64,000 bases of DNA from Cribrihabitans_A neustonicus (GCF_048820895.1 NZ_JBMERQ010000001.1:186001-250000); one strand, 5' to 3'. Counted from the first letter of the stretch, positions 24,407 to 33,029 are shown. Program-made: numbers and translations. The notes: generated by a model not told the origin, from the sequence alone.

Positions 24407-26227
24407 ATGGCACGTATTCCTCTTTTGCAGATGTCCGGCATTTCCCTCACCTTCGGGGGCGAGCCGGTCTTCGCCGATCTCGATCTGGTGGTGCAGCCCG
24501 GCGACCGGGTAGCGCTCGTGGGCCGCAACGGCTCGGGCAAATCCACGCTGATGAAGGTGATGGCCGGGCTGGTCGAGCCCGACCAGGGCTCCATCGTGGT
24601 GCCGCCGGGTAAATCCGTGGGCTACATGGAGCAGGACCCCGGGATGGACGGCTTCGCCACGCTTGGCGATTTTGCCGCAAGCGAGCTGGATCCGGGCGAG
24701 ATGTACAAGGTGGAGCGGGCAGGCGAAGGGCTGAAGTTCGATCCGGCACGGCCCGTCGGGACCGCCTCGGGCGGGGAGCGGCGGCGCGCGGCGCTGGCCA
24801 AGCTGATGGCCGAGGCGCCGGACCTGATGCTGCTCGATGAGCCGACCAACCATCTGGATATCGAGGCGATCACCTGGCTCGAGGAAGAACTGAAAGCCAC
24901 CCGCGCCGCTTTCGTGCTGATCTCCCACGACCGTGCCTTCCTGCGCGCGCTGACCCGCGCCACGCTCTGGATCGACCGCGGCCAGGTGCGCCGCCAGGAG
25001 AAGGGATTTGAACATTTCGAAGCCTGGCGCGACAAGCTCTGGGAAGAGGAAGACCAGCAGCGCCACAAGCTGAACCGGCTGATCAAGTCGGAAAGCCGCT
25101 GGGCGGTGGAGGGCATCTCGGCCCGGCGCAAGCGCAACATGGGCCGCGTCCGCGCCTTGCAGGACCTGAAGGAGGAGCGCGCCGCTCAGATCAAGCGCCA
25201 GGGCACGGCGGAGATGGCGCTGGACGCCGGCCCCAAGTCCGGCCGCATGGTGATCGAGGCCGCAGGCCTTGGCAAGGCGTTCGACGGCAAGGACATCGTT
25301 CGCGATTTCTCTATCAAGGTGCAGCGCGGCGACCGGGTCGCCTTTGTTGGCCCCAATGGCGCGGGCAAGACGACGCTGTTGAAGATGCTGCTGGGAATGG
25401 AAGAGCCGGATGCAGGCGAAGTGCGGCTTGGAACCAACCTGGAGATCGCGTTCTTCGACCAGACCCGCGACCAGCTCGACGGCGATGCCAGCCTCTGGGA
25501 GAATCTGACTGCTGACCCCTTGCTGGGGATATCCGGCAAGGCAGACCAGGTGATGGTGCGCGGCCAGCCGAAGCATGTAGTGGGCTATCTCAAGGAATTC
25601 CTGTTCGACGAGCGCCAGGCCCGCGCGCCGGTGCGCTCGCTCTCGGGCGGGGAGAAGGCGCGGCTCTTGCTGGCGCGGCTGATGGCGCGGCCCTCGAACC
25701 TGCTGGTGCTGGACGAGCCGACCAACGATCTCGACGTGGAGACGCTGGACCTCTTGCAGGAGCTGCTCGACGCCTATGACGGCACCGTGCTGCTGGTGAG
25801 CCACGACCGCGACTTCCTCGACCGGGTCGCCACCACCACGATCGCTATGGAAGGCGGCGGGCGGGCCACGGCCTTTGCCGGCGGCTGGAGCGACTACATC
25901 GCGCAGCGCGCGCCCGCAGAGGGGGCCGGGAAGGCGGAGAAGGCCGGCAATCCGAAGGCGGCCAAGCCCAGGCCGCAACAGGCGAGCCAGCCCAAGGACG
26001 GCTTAAGCTTCAAGGAAAAACACCGGCTGGAGGCCCTGCCGGACGAGATCGCGCGGCTGGAGGCGGAGATCGCCAAGCTGCAGGAACTGATGGCGGACAC
26101 CGAGCTGTTCACCCGCGAGCCGGTGAAGTTCAAGAAGGCGACCGAAGCGCTGGTAGAGCGGCAGGAAAAGCTCTCCGCCGCCGAGGAGGAATGGCTGCTG
26201 CTGGAAGAAAAGGCGGAAGGGGCATAG
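24407..26227 (+). CDS. ABC-F family ATPase (Uup-like)
   Basis: 606 residues with two ABC domains and no membrane segments. Walker A motifs are GRNGSGKST (near 39) and GPNGAGKTT (near 315). Signatures are SGGERRR and LSGGEKARL (near 412). The Walker B segments are LDEPTNHLD and LDEPTNDLD. A C-terminal coiled coil (about 540-606) is typical of Uup. ABC-F proteins act on ribosomes or DNA rather than in transport. A second ABC-F gene is cut by the window end. Confidence 0.92.
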   Translation: MARIPLLQMSGISLTFGGEPVFADLDLVVQPGDRVALVGRNGSGKSTLMKVMAGLVEPDQGSIVVPPGKSVGYMEQDPGMDGFATLGDFAASELDPGEMYKVERAGEGLKFDPARPVGTASGGERRRAALAKLMAEAPDLMLLDEPTNHLDIEAITWLEEELKATRAAFVLISHDRAFLRALTRATLWIDRGQVRRQEKGFEHFEAWRDKLWEEEDQQRHKLNRLIKSESRWAVEGISARRKRNMGRVRALQDLKEERAAQIKRQGTAEMALDAGPKSGRMVIEAAGLGKAFDGKDIVRDFSIKVQRGDRVAFVGPNGAGKTTLLKMLLGMEEPDAGEVRLGTNLEIAFFDQTRDQLDGDASLWENLTADPLLGISGKADQVMVRGQPKHVVGYLKEFLFDERQARAPVRSLSGGEKARLLLARLMARPSNLLVLDEPTNDLDVETLDLLQELLDAYDGTVLLVSHDRDFLDRVATTTIAMEGGGRATAFAGGWSDYIAQRAPAEGAGKAEKAGNPKAAKPRPQQASQPKDGLSFKEKHRLEALPDEIARLEAEIAKLQELMADTELFTREPVKFKKATEALVERQEKLSAAEEEWLLLEEKAEGA

Positions 26228-26233
26228 GGTCGG

Positions 26234-26779
26234 GTGCGGTCAAGGATCATCTTGCTGAATGGGGCATCAAGCAGCGGGAAATCCACCCTGGCCCGTGCCT
26301 TGCAGGCCCGGATCGAAGCGCCGTTCTGGCATGTTTCGATTGACCATCTGCGCGACAGCGGCGTTCTGCCCATGGACCGGTTCCGCAGCGGTGAATTCCA
26401 GTGGGGGCGCTGCCGCAAGAAGATTTTCGATGGCTTTCATGCGTCGCTTGCGGCCTATGCCGGTGCCGGCAACAACCTGATTGTTGAACATATTCTGGAT
26501 GAAGGCGGCTGGGCGGCGGATCTGATCGGGAAATTGAGGCCGCATGACGTGTTTTTTGCCGGGGTGCACTGCGGCCTGCGGGAGCTGCAGGCGCGGGAAG
26601 CTGCCCGCGGCGGCCGTCCCATCGGCAGCGCGGCAAGGGACTTTGAAATGGTTCACGCAGGCCGGTGCTATGATCTTGAGCTGGATGGAACGGCACCTGT
26701 TTCGCAGAATGTGACAGAATTGCTTTCTGTCTGGCGCAGCGGCCGGCGCCGGTCCGAGTTTGCGGCAGCGCCGGTCTAG
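26234..26779 (+). CDS. Chloramphenicol phosphotransferase-like P-loop kinase
   Basis: 181 residues. Walker A is GASSSGKST (near residue 9). SIDHLRDSGVLP and VEHILDEGGWAADL resemble the CPT family, and a REAARGGRPIGSA segment resembles its lid region. The family includes a Streptomyces enzyme that phosphorylates chloramphenicol, but most members have unknown substrates. The GTG start is six bases after the ABC-F stop, so it is probably co-transcribed with that gene. The end overlaps the convergent acetyltransferase by four bases. Confidence 0.75.
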   Translation: MRSRIILLNGASSSGKSTLARALQARIEAPFWHVSIDHLRDSGVLPMDRFRSGEFQWGRCRKKIFDGFHASLAAYAGAGNNLIVEHILDEGGWAADLIGKLRPHDVFFAGVHCGLRELQAREAARGGRPIGSAARDFEMVHAGRCYDLELDGTAPVSQNVTELLSVWRSGRRRSEFAAAPV

Positions 26780-27327
26780 TTCCGGACGCCCGCAGGACTT
26801 CCTGCCACGATCGCGCCGGCCGGGACGTCCCGGGTGACGACACTGCCGGCACCCACGATGGCCCCGTCGCCAATGGTGACACCCGGCAGCAGAATTGCGC
26901 CGCCGCCGATCCAAACATCCGCGCCAAGGGAGACGGGCAAGGCGATTTCCAGTCCTTGCGCGCGCTTTTCCCGGTTCTTGTGGTGCTGAGCGCAGTAGAT
27001 TTGCACGTTGGGACCCAGCATGGTGCCGTTGCCTATGGTCACCGGAGCAGTGTCAAGAATGGTGCAGCCGGCGTTCAGATAGACGTTATCGCCCAGCGTG
27101 ATGTTGATGCCGTAGGCGCAATGAAAAGGCGCTTCTATGAAACAGCCCCCGCCGTGGCCGGCAAAGAGCGCCGCCAGGGCCGGGCTGAGCGGGCAGGCGG
27201 GATCGGGCGGGGCGGTGTTGTGCTGGTGCACCGCCAGCCGCGCCTGATGCCGCAGTGCCGCGAGCTCGCTGTCGATGCAGCTGTACCACGCGCCGGCCTG
27301 CATTTTCTCCCGTTCCGTCTGCATCAT
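26776..27327 (-). CDS. Maltose/galactoside O-acetyltransferase-like enzyme
   Basis: 183 residues. N-terminal MAC domain (REKMQAGAWYSCIDSELAALRHQARLAVHQHN) followed by left-handed beta-helix hexapeptides (ITLGDNVYLNAGCTILD, VSLGADVWIGGGAILLPGVTIGDGAIVGAGSVVTRDV). The catalytic His is in CAQHHKN. It acetylates sugars with acetyl-CoA. AAGGAGG six bases upstream supports the ATG at 27327 rather than the long open frame beyond. Confidence 0.9.
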   Translation of the reverse strand: MMQTEREKMQAGAWYSCIDSELAALRHQARLAVHQHNTAPPDPACPLSPALAALFAGHGGGCFIEAPFHCAYGINITLGDNVYLNAGCTILDTAPVTIGNGTMLGPNVQIYCAQHHKNREKRAQGLEIALPVSLGADVWIGGGAILLPGVTIGDGAIVGAGSVVTRDVPAGAIVAGSPAGVRN

Positions 27328-27399
27328 CTGCGCCTCCTTGCGGGCAGTTGAGACGGGATGGCGGAGGATTGTCAATTGGCGGAGGGCTCCCGCGCCCGC

Positions 27400-27463
27400 A
27401 GATGCAATGGCTGCGCCATTGCATCTTTGTGCGGCCTTGGGCCGGGCACCGCTGACGCGGTGC
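27400..27463. repeat. Double stem-loop with REP-like core (copy A)
   Basis: A perfect 12-bp stem (27400-27411 with 27415-27426, loop TGC) is followed by the shared core CTTGGGCCGGGC and a second stem GCACCGC/GCGGTGC (27446-27452 with 27457-27463). The same core recurs near 35594 and 47923. It lies between the SDR and acetyltransferase genes. Confidence 0.6.
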
Positions 27464-27667
27464 GGCGGCGGGGGACAGGGCAGGCGGCCCGCGTCAGCCC
27501 CTGACGGATGGGGCAGACCGGGCATTTTCCGCTGCGAAGTGCTTGAGGGGCCAATGCTGCCCCTCAAGAGGCCAAGGCAAGTCCGTGGTCGGCCGGGCCC
27601 GCCTCGAGGGCGAACGGCATAAGCGCCGCCGCCGGCGCGGTCCTTGACCCGGTCCCGGCCGGGGGCC

Positions 27668-28423
27668 TCAGCGCATGCGCAGCGCGCCGTCGATGCGGAT
27701 GACCTCGCCATTGAGATAGCCCATCTCGACGATGAAGCCGGCAAGCCGCCCGTATTCGCGCGGATCGCCCAGGCGCGGCGGGTTCGGCACGTCGGCGGCG
27801 AGCTGCTGCTGCACCTCCTCCGGCAGACCCGCCAGCATCGGCGTCATGAAAATGCCGGGCGCGATGGTCATTACCCGGATCCCGGAGGAGGCGAGGTCGC
27901 GCGCCATCGGCAGGCACATGCCGGCGACGCCGCCCTTGGAGGCGGCATAGGCGGCCTGGCCTTTCTGTCCGTCAAACGCCGCGATCGAGGCGGTGTTGAT
28001 GATCACGCCGCGGGCGCCGTCCTCTGCGGGCTCGTTCTTGGCAATCTCCACCGCGGCGAGCCGCGCCACGTTGAAGGTGCCGGTAAGATTGATGTCCAGC
28101 GTGCGCTTAAAAGCATCGAGCGGGTGCGGGCCGTCTTTGCCCACGGTCTTGATTCCGTAGGCGATGCCTGCACAGTTCACGCAGGCGGTGATCTTGCCCA
28201 TCTTGCCGGCGGCAAAGGCGATGGCGCGGGCCACCGAGACCTCGTCAGTCACGTCGGTTTCCGCGAAATAGGCGCCGGTCTCCCCGGCCACCGCCTTACC
28301 GCGCTCGCCGTCGCGGTCGAGGATCGTCACCTGCGCGCCCGCTTCCCTGAAATAGCGCGCGGTGGCTTCGCCGAGACCGGAGGCGCCGCCGGTGATCACG
28401 GCGGCAGTGTCTGCAAGTTTCAT
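27668..28423 (-). CDS. SDR family oxidoreductase (3-hydroxyacyl-CoA dehydrogenase type II-like)
   Basis: 251 residues. NAD-binding TGGASGLG (near residue 11), NCAG (near 87), catalytic Ser in NTASIAAFDGQ and YAASK (Tyr/Lys near 160). PGIFMTPML is typical of the HSD10-like branch that oxidises 3-hydroxyacyl-CoA. GGAGGAG lies nine bases before ATG 28423. A palindromic operator sits directly upstream, suggesting repression by a TetR-type regulator of acyl-CoA metabolism encoded elsewhere. Confidence 0.88.
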   Translation of the reverse strand: MKLADTAAVITGGASGLGEATARYFREAGAQVTILDRDGERGKAVAGETGAYFAETDVTDEVSVARAIAFAAGKMGKITACVNCAGIAYGIKTVGKDGPHPLDAFKRTLDINLTGTFNVARLAAVEIAKNEPAEDGARGVIINTASIAAFDGQKGQAAYAASKGGVAGMCLPMARDLASSGIRVMTIAPGIFMTPMLAGLPEEVQQQLAADVPNPPRLGDPREYGRLAGFIVEMGYLNGEVIRIDGALRMR

Positions 28424-28440
28424 GAGCCGGGCTCCTCCCG

Positions 28441-28464
28441 TTATTTGAACATGTGTTCATATAA
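28441..28464. promoter_or_regulatory. Palindromic operator upstream of the SDR gene
   Basis: TGAACA-TG-TGTTCA is a perfect inverted repeat, and the wider 11-base half-sites differ at one position. It lies 17 bp before the SDR start and overlaps the only AT-rich, promoter-like DNA there. The form suits a TetR/AcrR dimer; the regulator is not in the window. Confidence 0.6.
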
Positions 28465-28690
28465 AGGGGGCTGGGGGCTTCTGTCCAGCGGCATGGGCCA
28501 GGGGTTCGGGCCCGCGGGCGGGACCCCGCGGGAAGCGGAGCTGGCCAGTTTGCCGGTGAATGCCGGTGAATGCATTGTCCGGCGAAAATGGCGGCGGGCC
28601 GCATGGGGGGAAATGCGTGCGGCGGAGATCATCCAAGCGGGCCGCTCGGCAGTTGTGGCGGCGGGGCCGCGCGAAGGCGGCCGCCTCTCA

Positions 28691-29617
28691 TCAAATGCCC
28701 ATCAGTCCCCGGTCCAGCCATGCGAGCGGGCGCAGCAGGCGGCGCAGCGGCGGCCAGTAGGCCCAGGTGCCGCCCAGCCTCTGCGCCCGCGCCCCGGTTC
28801 CGAGCTTGAAACGGGCGAGCCCGGGCGCGTCCTCGGTATTGATCACGCCCAGATCCAGCTGCCTGCAGCCGCGGGCCGCCAGCCAGGACATCGCCTCCCA
28901 TAACAGAAGGTTCGGCGCGCAAAGCGCCTTGCCCTGGCCGGTAGCCTGCGCGAGGTGGTAGGTGGCACCGCTGCCGTGGGTGAGGATCAGCACCGCGGCC
29001 ACCGCTTTGCCGCCATCGTGGGCCTGGAACAGCTTGGCCTGGCCCTTGTTCTCCCGCGCGTAAGCCAGGGTCAGGGCGATGGGCCAGCTGCGGTAGCCCC
29101 GCGCGGCCTGCCGCGCGCTGTCGGCCGCGAACAGCCAGTGGCGCGGGTCGAGCGGCAGGTTCTGACGGGTGAGCCGCAGGCCCTGAGATTCGCCGCGCTT
29201 CAGCCGGTTGCGCCACTTCTGATGCAGCGCGGCACGGCGGCGCTCCGGGTCGGGGTCGAGCGCAAGAACCGCGGCGTGCGCCGGGCTCATCAGCGGCACC
29301 GCGCCCAGCCGGGCAAGCTCCGGCGCCGGTGCTTCGGGCGACAGGATCACCGGGGTGCGGCGCAGGCCTTCTTCCTGCAGCATGTCCAGCAGATGCGCCG
29401 GCCTTTCGATGCGGGCGCGCGCAACCATTGCCGCGCCGATCCCGCCGGAAAGGCGGCGGCGCAGCACGACCGTGCCGTCCAGCTGGCCGAGCACCAGCGG
29501 CTGCTGCCCGCAAGCGCGAAGGGCGCGAATGAACTCGGGCGTTTGCTGCAAAGCGCGCGGCGCGCTGTCGGGCGGGGTCTGGCGGGACATGGCGCCCGCG
29601 TTCTGGAAATCGAGCAT
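28691..29617 (-). CDS. GNAT/FemAB-like acyltransferase
   Basis: 308 residues. The C-terminal half has LHQKWRNRLKRGES (near 130), AAVLILTHGSGATYHLAQATGQGKAL and PNLLLWEAMSWLAARGCRQLDLGVIN, the pattern of BioF2-like/FemAB acetyltransferase domains that transfer acyl or aminoacyl groups. Substrate unknown. The start at 29617 is uncertain; MSRQTPP at 29590 is an alternative. It is monocistronic. Confidence 0.8.
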   Translation of the reverse strand: MLDFQNAGAMSRQTPPDSAPRALQQTPEFIRALRACGQQPLVLGQLDGTVVLRRRLSGGIGAAMVARARIERPAHLLDMLQEEGLRRTPVILSPEAPAPELARLGAVPLMSPAHAAVLALDPDPERRRAALHQKWRNRLKRGESQGLRLTRQNLPLDPRHWLFAADSARQAARGYRSWPIALTLAYARENKGQAKLFQAHDGGKAVAAVLILTHGSGATYHLAQATGQGKALCAPNLLLWEAMSWLAARGCRQLDLGVINTEDAPGLARFKLGTGARAQRLGGTWAYWPPLRRLLRPLAWLDRGLMGI

Positions 29618-29662
29618 AGGCCTATTTACCGCTCAGAAACCTAAATGCGGGTTAATGGTGTC

Positions 29663-29800
29663 ATGAAAAAAACGACTCACATCATGGGGCAAGCGGCGCC
29701 GGCGCCGCGAATGACCAAGGCCGCTGCCACCCTCCTCGCCACGGCACTGTCAGTGCCGGTGTTCCTGCTTCTGACGCTGCTGCAGGCCCTGCTGTCCTGA
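29663..29800 (+). CDS. Putative small single-pass membrane protein
   Basis: 45 residues, MKKTTHIMGQAAPAPR then a hydrophobic helix (about 21-44, rich in Leu, Ala and Val) ending at TGA 29800. There is no clear Shine-Dalgarno. The basic N terminus plus one helix fits a small inner-membrane protein. A bidirectional terminator follows 70 bp later, which supports transcription through the gene. It is divergent from the GNAT gene. Confidence 0.4.
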   Translation: MKKTTHIMGQAAPAPRMTKAAATLLATALSVPVFLLLTLLQALLS

Positions 29801-29870
29801 ACCGGCCGGGCGGCAGGAGGGACCGGGCGGCGCAGCCGGAAGGCGGCCGCGGCTGAGTGGCCCGGCAAGA

Positions 29871-29897
29871 AAAAAGGGAGCGCAGGGCTCCCTTTTT
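29871..29897. terminator. Bidirectional rho-independent terminator
   Basis: AAAAAGGGAG (29871-29880) pairs with CTCCCTTTTT (29888-29897), giving T runs on both strands. It serves tyrS (minus strand, ending at 29959) and the small plus-strand gene. Confidence 0.85.
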
Positions 29898-29958
29898 CCA
29901 ATGGCTTGTACACCCCCGCGGCAGGACGGCCGCACCGGCCGCCCGGGGCGCGGGAGGC

Positions 29959-31215
29959 TCAGCCTGCCAGCTGCACCAGCGCGTGGCGCTTCTTGCCGGC
30001 GGAGAGCTTGATCGGCGCGGCCAGCGCGCCTGCGTCGATCATCAGCCCGGCGTCTGTCAGCGGCTTGTCGTCGAGCCGGGCGCCGTTTTCGGCAATCAGC
30101 CGCTTGGCTTCCTTGCCGGATTTCGCCAGGCCAGATTTCACGATCAGCTGCACGATCGACATGCCGTCGCCCAGGTCGGAGGCGCTGAGCGTCAGCGTGG
30201 GCAGGTCTTCCCCGATGCCGCCCTTCTCGAAGACCTCGCGCGAGGTTGCTTCCGCCGCCTTGGCCGCCTCGGCCCCGTGCAGGAGCTTGGTCACCTCGTT
30301 CGCGAGGATCACCTTGGCTTCGTTGATCTCGGAGCCCTGCAGTGCGCCGAGGCGCTTGCACTCCTCCACCGGCAGCTCGGTATAAAGCTTGAGGAACCGG
30401 CCCACGTCGGCGTCGGTGGTGTTGCGCCAGAACTGCCAGAACTCATACGGGGAGCGCATGTCGGCGTTGAGCCAGATCGCGCCTTCGGCGGTCTTGCCCA
30501 TCTTCTTGCCGTCCGAAGTGGTCAGCAGCGGCGAGGTCAGGCCATAGACCTCGTGATCGATCACCCGGCGGGTGAGATCGATGCCGTTGACGATATTGCC
30601 CCACTGATCCGAGCCGCCCATTTGCAGGATGCAGCCGTAACGGCGGTTCAGCTCCATGAAGTCATAGGCCTGCAGGATCATGTAGTTGAACTCGAGGAAG
30701 CTCAGGCTCTGCTCGCGGTCGAGACGCGATTTCACGCTTTCGAACGACAGCATCCGGTTCACCGAGAAATGTCGGCCGATGTCGCGCAGGAATTCCAGGT
30801 AGTTCAAGCCATCCAGCCATTCGGCGTTGTTCAGCATCAGCGCCTTGTTGGGGGCGTCGCTGTCATAGTCGATGTAGGCGGAGAACACCTTCTTGATGCC
30901 CGCGATATTCTCGTCGATCTGCGTTTCGGTCAGCAGCGGGCGTTCGTCGGCGCGGAAGGAGGGATCGCCCACCTTTGTGGTGCCGCCGCCCATCAGGGTG
31001 ATCGGCTGGTGTCCGGTCTTCTGGAACCAGCGCAGCATCATGATCTGAATGAGCGAGCCGACGTGCAGCGACTGGGCCGTTGCGTCAAAGCCGATATAGG
31101 CCGGGCGCACACCATTCAGGAGGGCTTCATCCAGCCCCTGATAATCGGTGCAGTCCGCGAGGAACCCGCGTTCCATCATGACTGCGATGAAGTCCGATTT
31201 GGGAGTGTAGGTCAT
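29959..31215 (-). CDS. tyrS: Tyrosine--tRNA ligase
   Basis: 418 residues. Class I synthetase with HVGS near residue 51 and KMGKT near 236 (the family form of KMSKS). The tyrosine-binding region includes FIAVMMERGF and QAYDFMELNRRYG. An S4 RNA-binding domain occupies about 350-415 (SIVQLIVKSGLAKSGKEAKRLI). Monocistronic, divergent from anmK, with a terminator downstream. Confidence 0.97.
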   Translation of the reverse strand: MTYTPKSDFIAVMMERGFLADCTDYQGLDEALLNGVRPAYIGFDATAQSLHVGSLIQIMMLRWFQKTGHQPITLMGGGTTKVGDPSFRADERPLLTETQIDENIAGIKKVFSAYIDYDSDAPNKALMLNNAEWLDGLNYLEFLRDIGRHFSVNRMLSFESVKSRLDREQSLSFLEFNYMILQAYDFMELNRRYGCILQMGGSDQWGNIVNGIDLTRRVIDHEVYGLTSPLLTTSDGKKMGKTAEGAIWLNADMRSPYEFWQFWRNTTDADVGRFLKLYTELPVEECKRLGALQGSEINEAKVILANEVTKLLHGAEAAKAAEATSREVFEKGGIGEDLPTLTLSASDLGDGMSIVQLIVKSGLAKSGKEAKRLIAENGARLDDKPLTDAGLMIDAGALAAPIKLSAGKKRHALVQLAG

Positions 31216-31393
31216 GGTATGCCTCGGCTCGTGTTCATGCGACGGGCTGTATAAAACGCATTGGCGCGGGTGGGAACCTGTTTTCCCGGCAAAATATGCA
31301 GGCTAGAAGAGGCGGAAGGCCCGTTCGGGACGCGCCGGGGCAGGCGGGGCAGACGGGCGGTGCGGGCAGAGGCAGGGTTGAGCGGGGCTGGTG

Positions 31394-32503
31394 ATGGGCA
31401 GGGCAATTGCAAAACAGGGCGCGGTCTGGGCGCTGGGCGCAATGAGCGGCACCTCGCTCGATGGGGTCGACGCGGCGATGGTGCTGACTGATGGCGAGCG
31501 CATCCACGGCTTCGGCGCCAGCAGTTACCGCCCCTACAGCGCTGAGGAGCGCGCGGTGCTGCGCGCCGGGCTCGGCAAATGGACGGGCTCCGGGGTCGAG
31601 GCCGCTGCGGAGATCACCACCCGCGCCCATGCCGAGGCGCTGGCGGTTTATTCGGATGCGGCGATTGTGGGCTTCCACGGCCAGACGCTCGCCCATGCGC
31701 CGCGGCTGCGGGGCACGCTGCAGGTGGGCGACGGTGCCGCGCTGGCAGAGCACTTGGGCAAGCCGGTGGTCTGGGACTTCCGCTCGGACGACGTGGCAAT
31801 GGGCGGTGAGGGCGCGCCGCTGGCGCCCTTCTTCCACTTCGCCTGCGCCAAATACATCGGCGCCACCCGGCCCCTGTGCTTCCTGAACCTCGGCGGTGTC
31901 GGCAATCTCACCTATGTGGACCCGCGCCATAACCGTCCCGAAGAGCCGGGCGCGCTGATTGCTTTTGATACCGGGCCAGCCAATGCGCCGCTCAACGACC
32001 TGATGCAGGAGCGGCTGGACCTGCCATGGGACGAGGACGGCAAGGTTGCCCGCAGGGGGCAGGTCGAAACGGGCGCGCTGGAGCTGTTCCTGGCCGAACC
32101 CTTCTTTGCAAAGATGCCGCCCAAGTCGCTGGACCGCAACGATTTTGCCGAGATGGTCGGGCTGGTGCGCGAGCTCAGCGATGCCGACGCCGCAGCCACG
32201 CTCACCGCGATGTGCGCGGCCTCGGTGGCGCAGGGCATGGAGCATTGCCCGGAGCCGCCCGAAGCGGTGCTGGTCACCGGCGGCGGCCGCCGCAACCCGG
32301 TGCTGATGGAGATGCTGAAGGTCTCGCTCGACTGTCCGGTGAAGCCGGTTGAAGACGCAGGGCTGGACGGCGACATGCTGGAGGCGCAGGCCTTTGCCCA
32401 TCTCGCGGTGCGGGTGGCGCGCGGCCTGCCGACTTCGGCCCCCGGCACCACCGGCGTCAGCGCCTGTGTCGGCGGCGGGGTGGTGAGCCGGCCGGGGACC
32501 TGA
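31394..32503 (+). CDS. anmK: Anhydro-N-acetylmuramic acid kinase
   Basis: 369 residues. ATP-binding GAMSGTSLDGVDAA near residue 15, FHGQTLAH near 93, LNLGGVGN near 175 and VTGGGRRNP near 295. It phosphorylates and opens anhydroMurNAc in peptidoglycan recycling, complementing nagZ at 11.1 kb. ATG 31394 immediately follows an in-frame GTG. It is divergent from tyrS. Confidence 0.95.
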   Translation: MGRAIAKQGAVWALGAMSGTSLDGVDAAMVLTDGERIHGFGASSYRPYSAEERAVLRAGLGKWTGSGVEAAAEITTRAHAEALAVYSDAAIVGFHGQTLAHAPRLRGTLQVGDGAALAEHLGKPVVWDFRSDDVAMGGEGAPLAPFFHFACAKYIGATRPLCFLNLGGVGNLTYVDPRHNRPEEPGALIAFDTGPANAPLNDLMQERLDLPWDEDGKVARRGQVETGALELFLAEPFFAKMPPKSLDRNDFAEMVGLVRELSDADAAATLTAMCAASVAQGMEHCPEPPEAVLVTGGGRRNPVLMEMLKVSLDCPVKPVEDAGLDGDMLEAQAFAHLAVRVARGLPTSAPGTTGVSACVGGGVVSRPGT

Positions 32504-32514
32504 AGCTTGGCGGT

Positions 32515-32593
32515 GCAAGGATCTTGAAAAAGATCCTTGCCAAATTTCTTTGAGAAAGAAATTTGCGCCGCCCGGCCTGCGGCCAAGGCGGCA
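32515..32593. repeat. Paired 11-bp hairpins plus inverted REP-like segment
   Basis: GCAAGGATCTT (32515-32525) pairs with 32530-32540 across a GAAA tetraloop. Directly next to it, CAAATTTCTTT (32541-32551) pairs with 32555-32565 across GAG. Then 32565-32593 carries a GGCC-rich segment that is a reversed relative of the REP-like core at 27.4, 35.6 and 47.9 kb. It lies between convergent anmK and cupin genes and may end both transcripts. Confidence 0.7.
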
Positions 32594-32609
32594 AAGCGGA
32601 CCCGCCGCG

Positions 32610-33029
32610 TCAGCCGCGCGGGATGTCGAAGCCGGGGTCTGCCAGCTCGAACCCCTCGAAATGAAATCCCGGCGACACCGCACAGCTCACCAGTGTGAAA
32701 TCTCCGGTACTGCGCGCCGCCTGCCAAAAGCCCGCGGGCACGATCAGCTGCGGCGCCCCCGCGGTAAGGTCCGGGCTCAGCACATGGTCCCGCGCAGGCC
32801 CGTCCTCGCTCTCCGCCATCGACAGCACCAGAGGCGCGCCCGCGTGGTAGAGCCAGATCTCTGCCGCATCGACGCGGTGCCAATGGCTGCGCTCTCCGGC
32901 CTGCAGCAGGAAATAGATGCAGGTCGCGGTGGGCCTGCCGGCGTTCTCCGCCCGCCAGGTCTCCCGGTACCAGCCGCCTTCCGGATGGGGCTCCAGCCCG
33001 AGCCGTTCGATGATCCCGGTTGCGTGCAT
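32610..33029 (-). CDS. Cupin domain protein (DUF985 family)
   Basis: 139 residues. LEPHPEGGWYRETWRAE, CIYFLLQAGERSHWHRVDAAEIWLYHAG and LVSCAVSPGFHFEGFEL are the DUF985 cupin blocks; the His residues suggest a metal or sugar-nucleotide site. Biological role unknown. GGGAG precedes the start at 33029. It is divergent from selO with 83 bp between starts. Confidence 0.85.
   Translation of the reverse strand: MHATGIIERLGLEPHPEGGWYRETWRAENAGRPTATCIYFLLQAGERSHWHRVDAAEIWLYHAGAPLVLSMAESEDGPARDHVLSPDLTAGAPQLIVPAGFWQAARSTGDFTLVSCAVSPGFHFEGFELADPGFDIPRG

Noticed and set aside
24167..25978. 603-residue minus-strand ORF over the ABC-F gene
   Set aside because: Antisense to two complete ABC domains with all motifs; no protein features of its own.
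27400..27463. CRISPR or phage attachment site at the double hairpin
   Set aside because: There are no regularly spaced direct repeats with unique spacers and no integrase or cas genes; the signal is a palindrome family.
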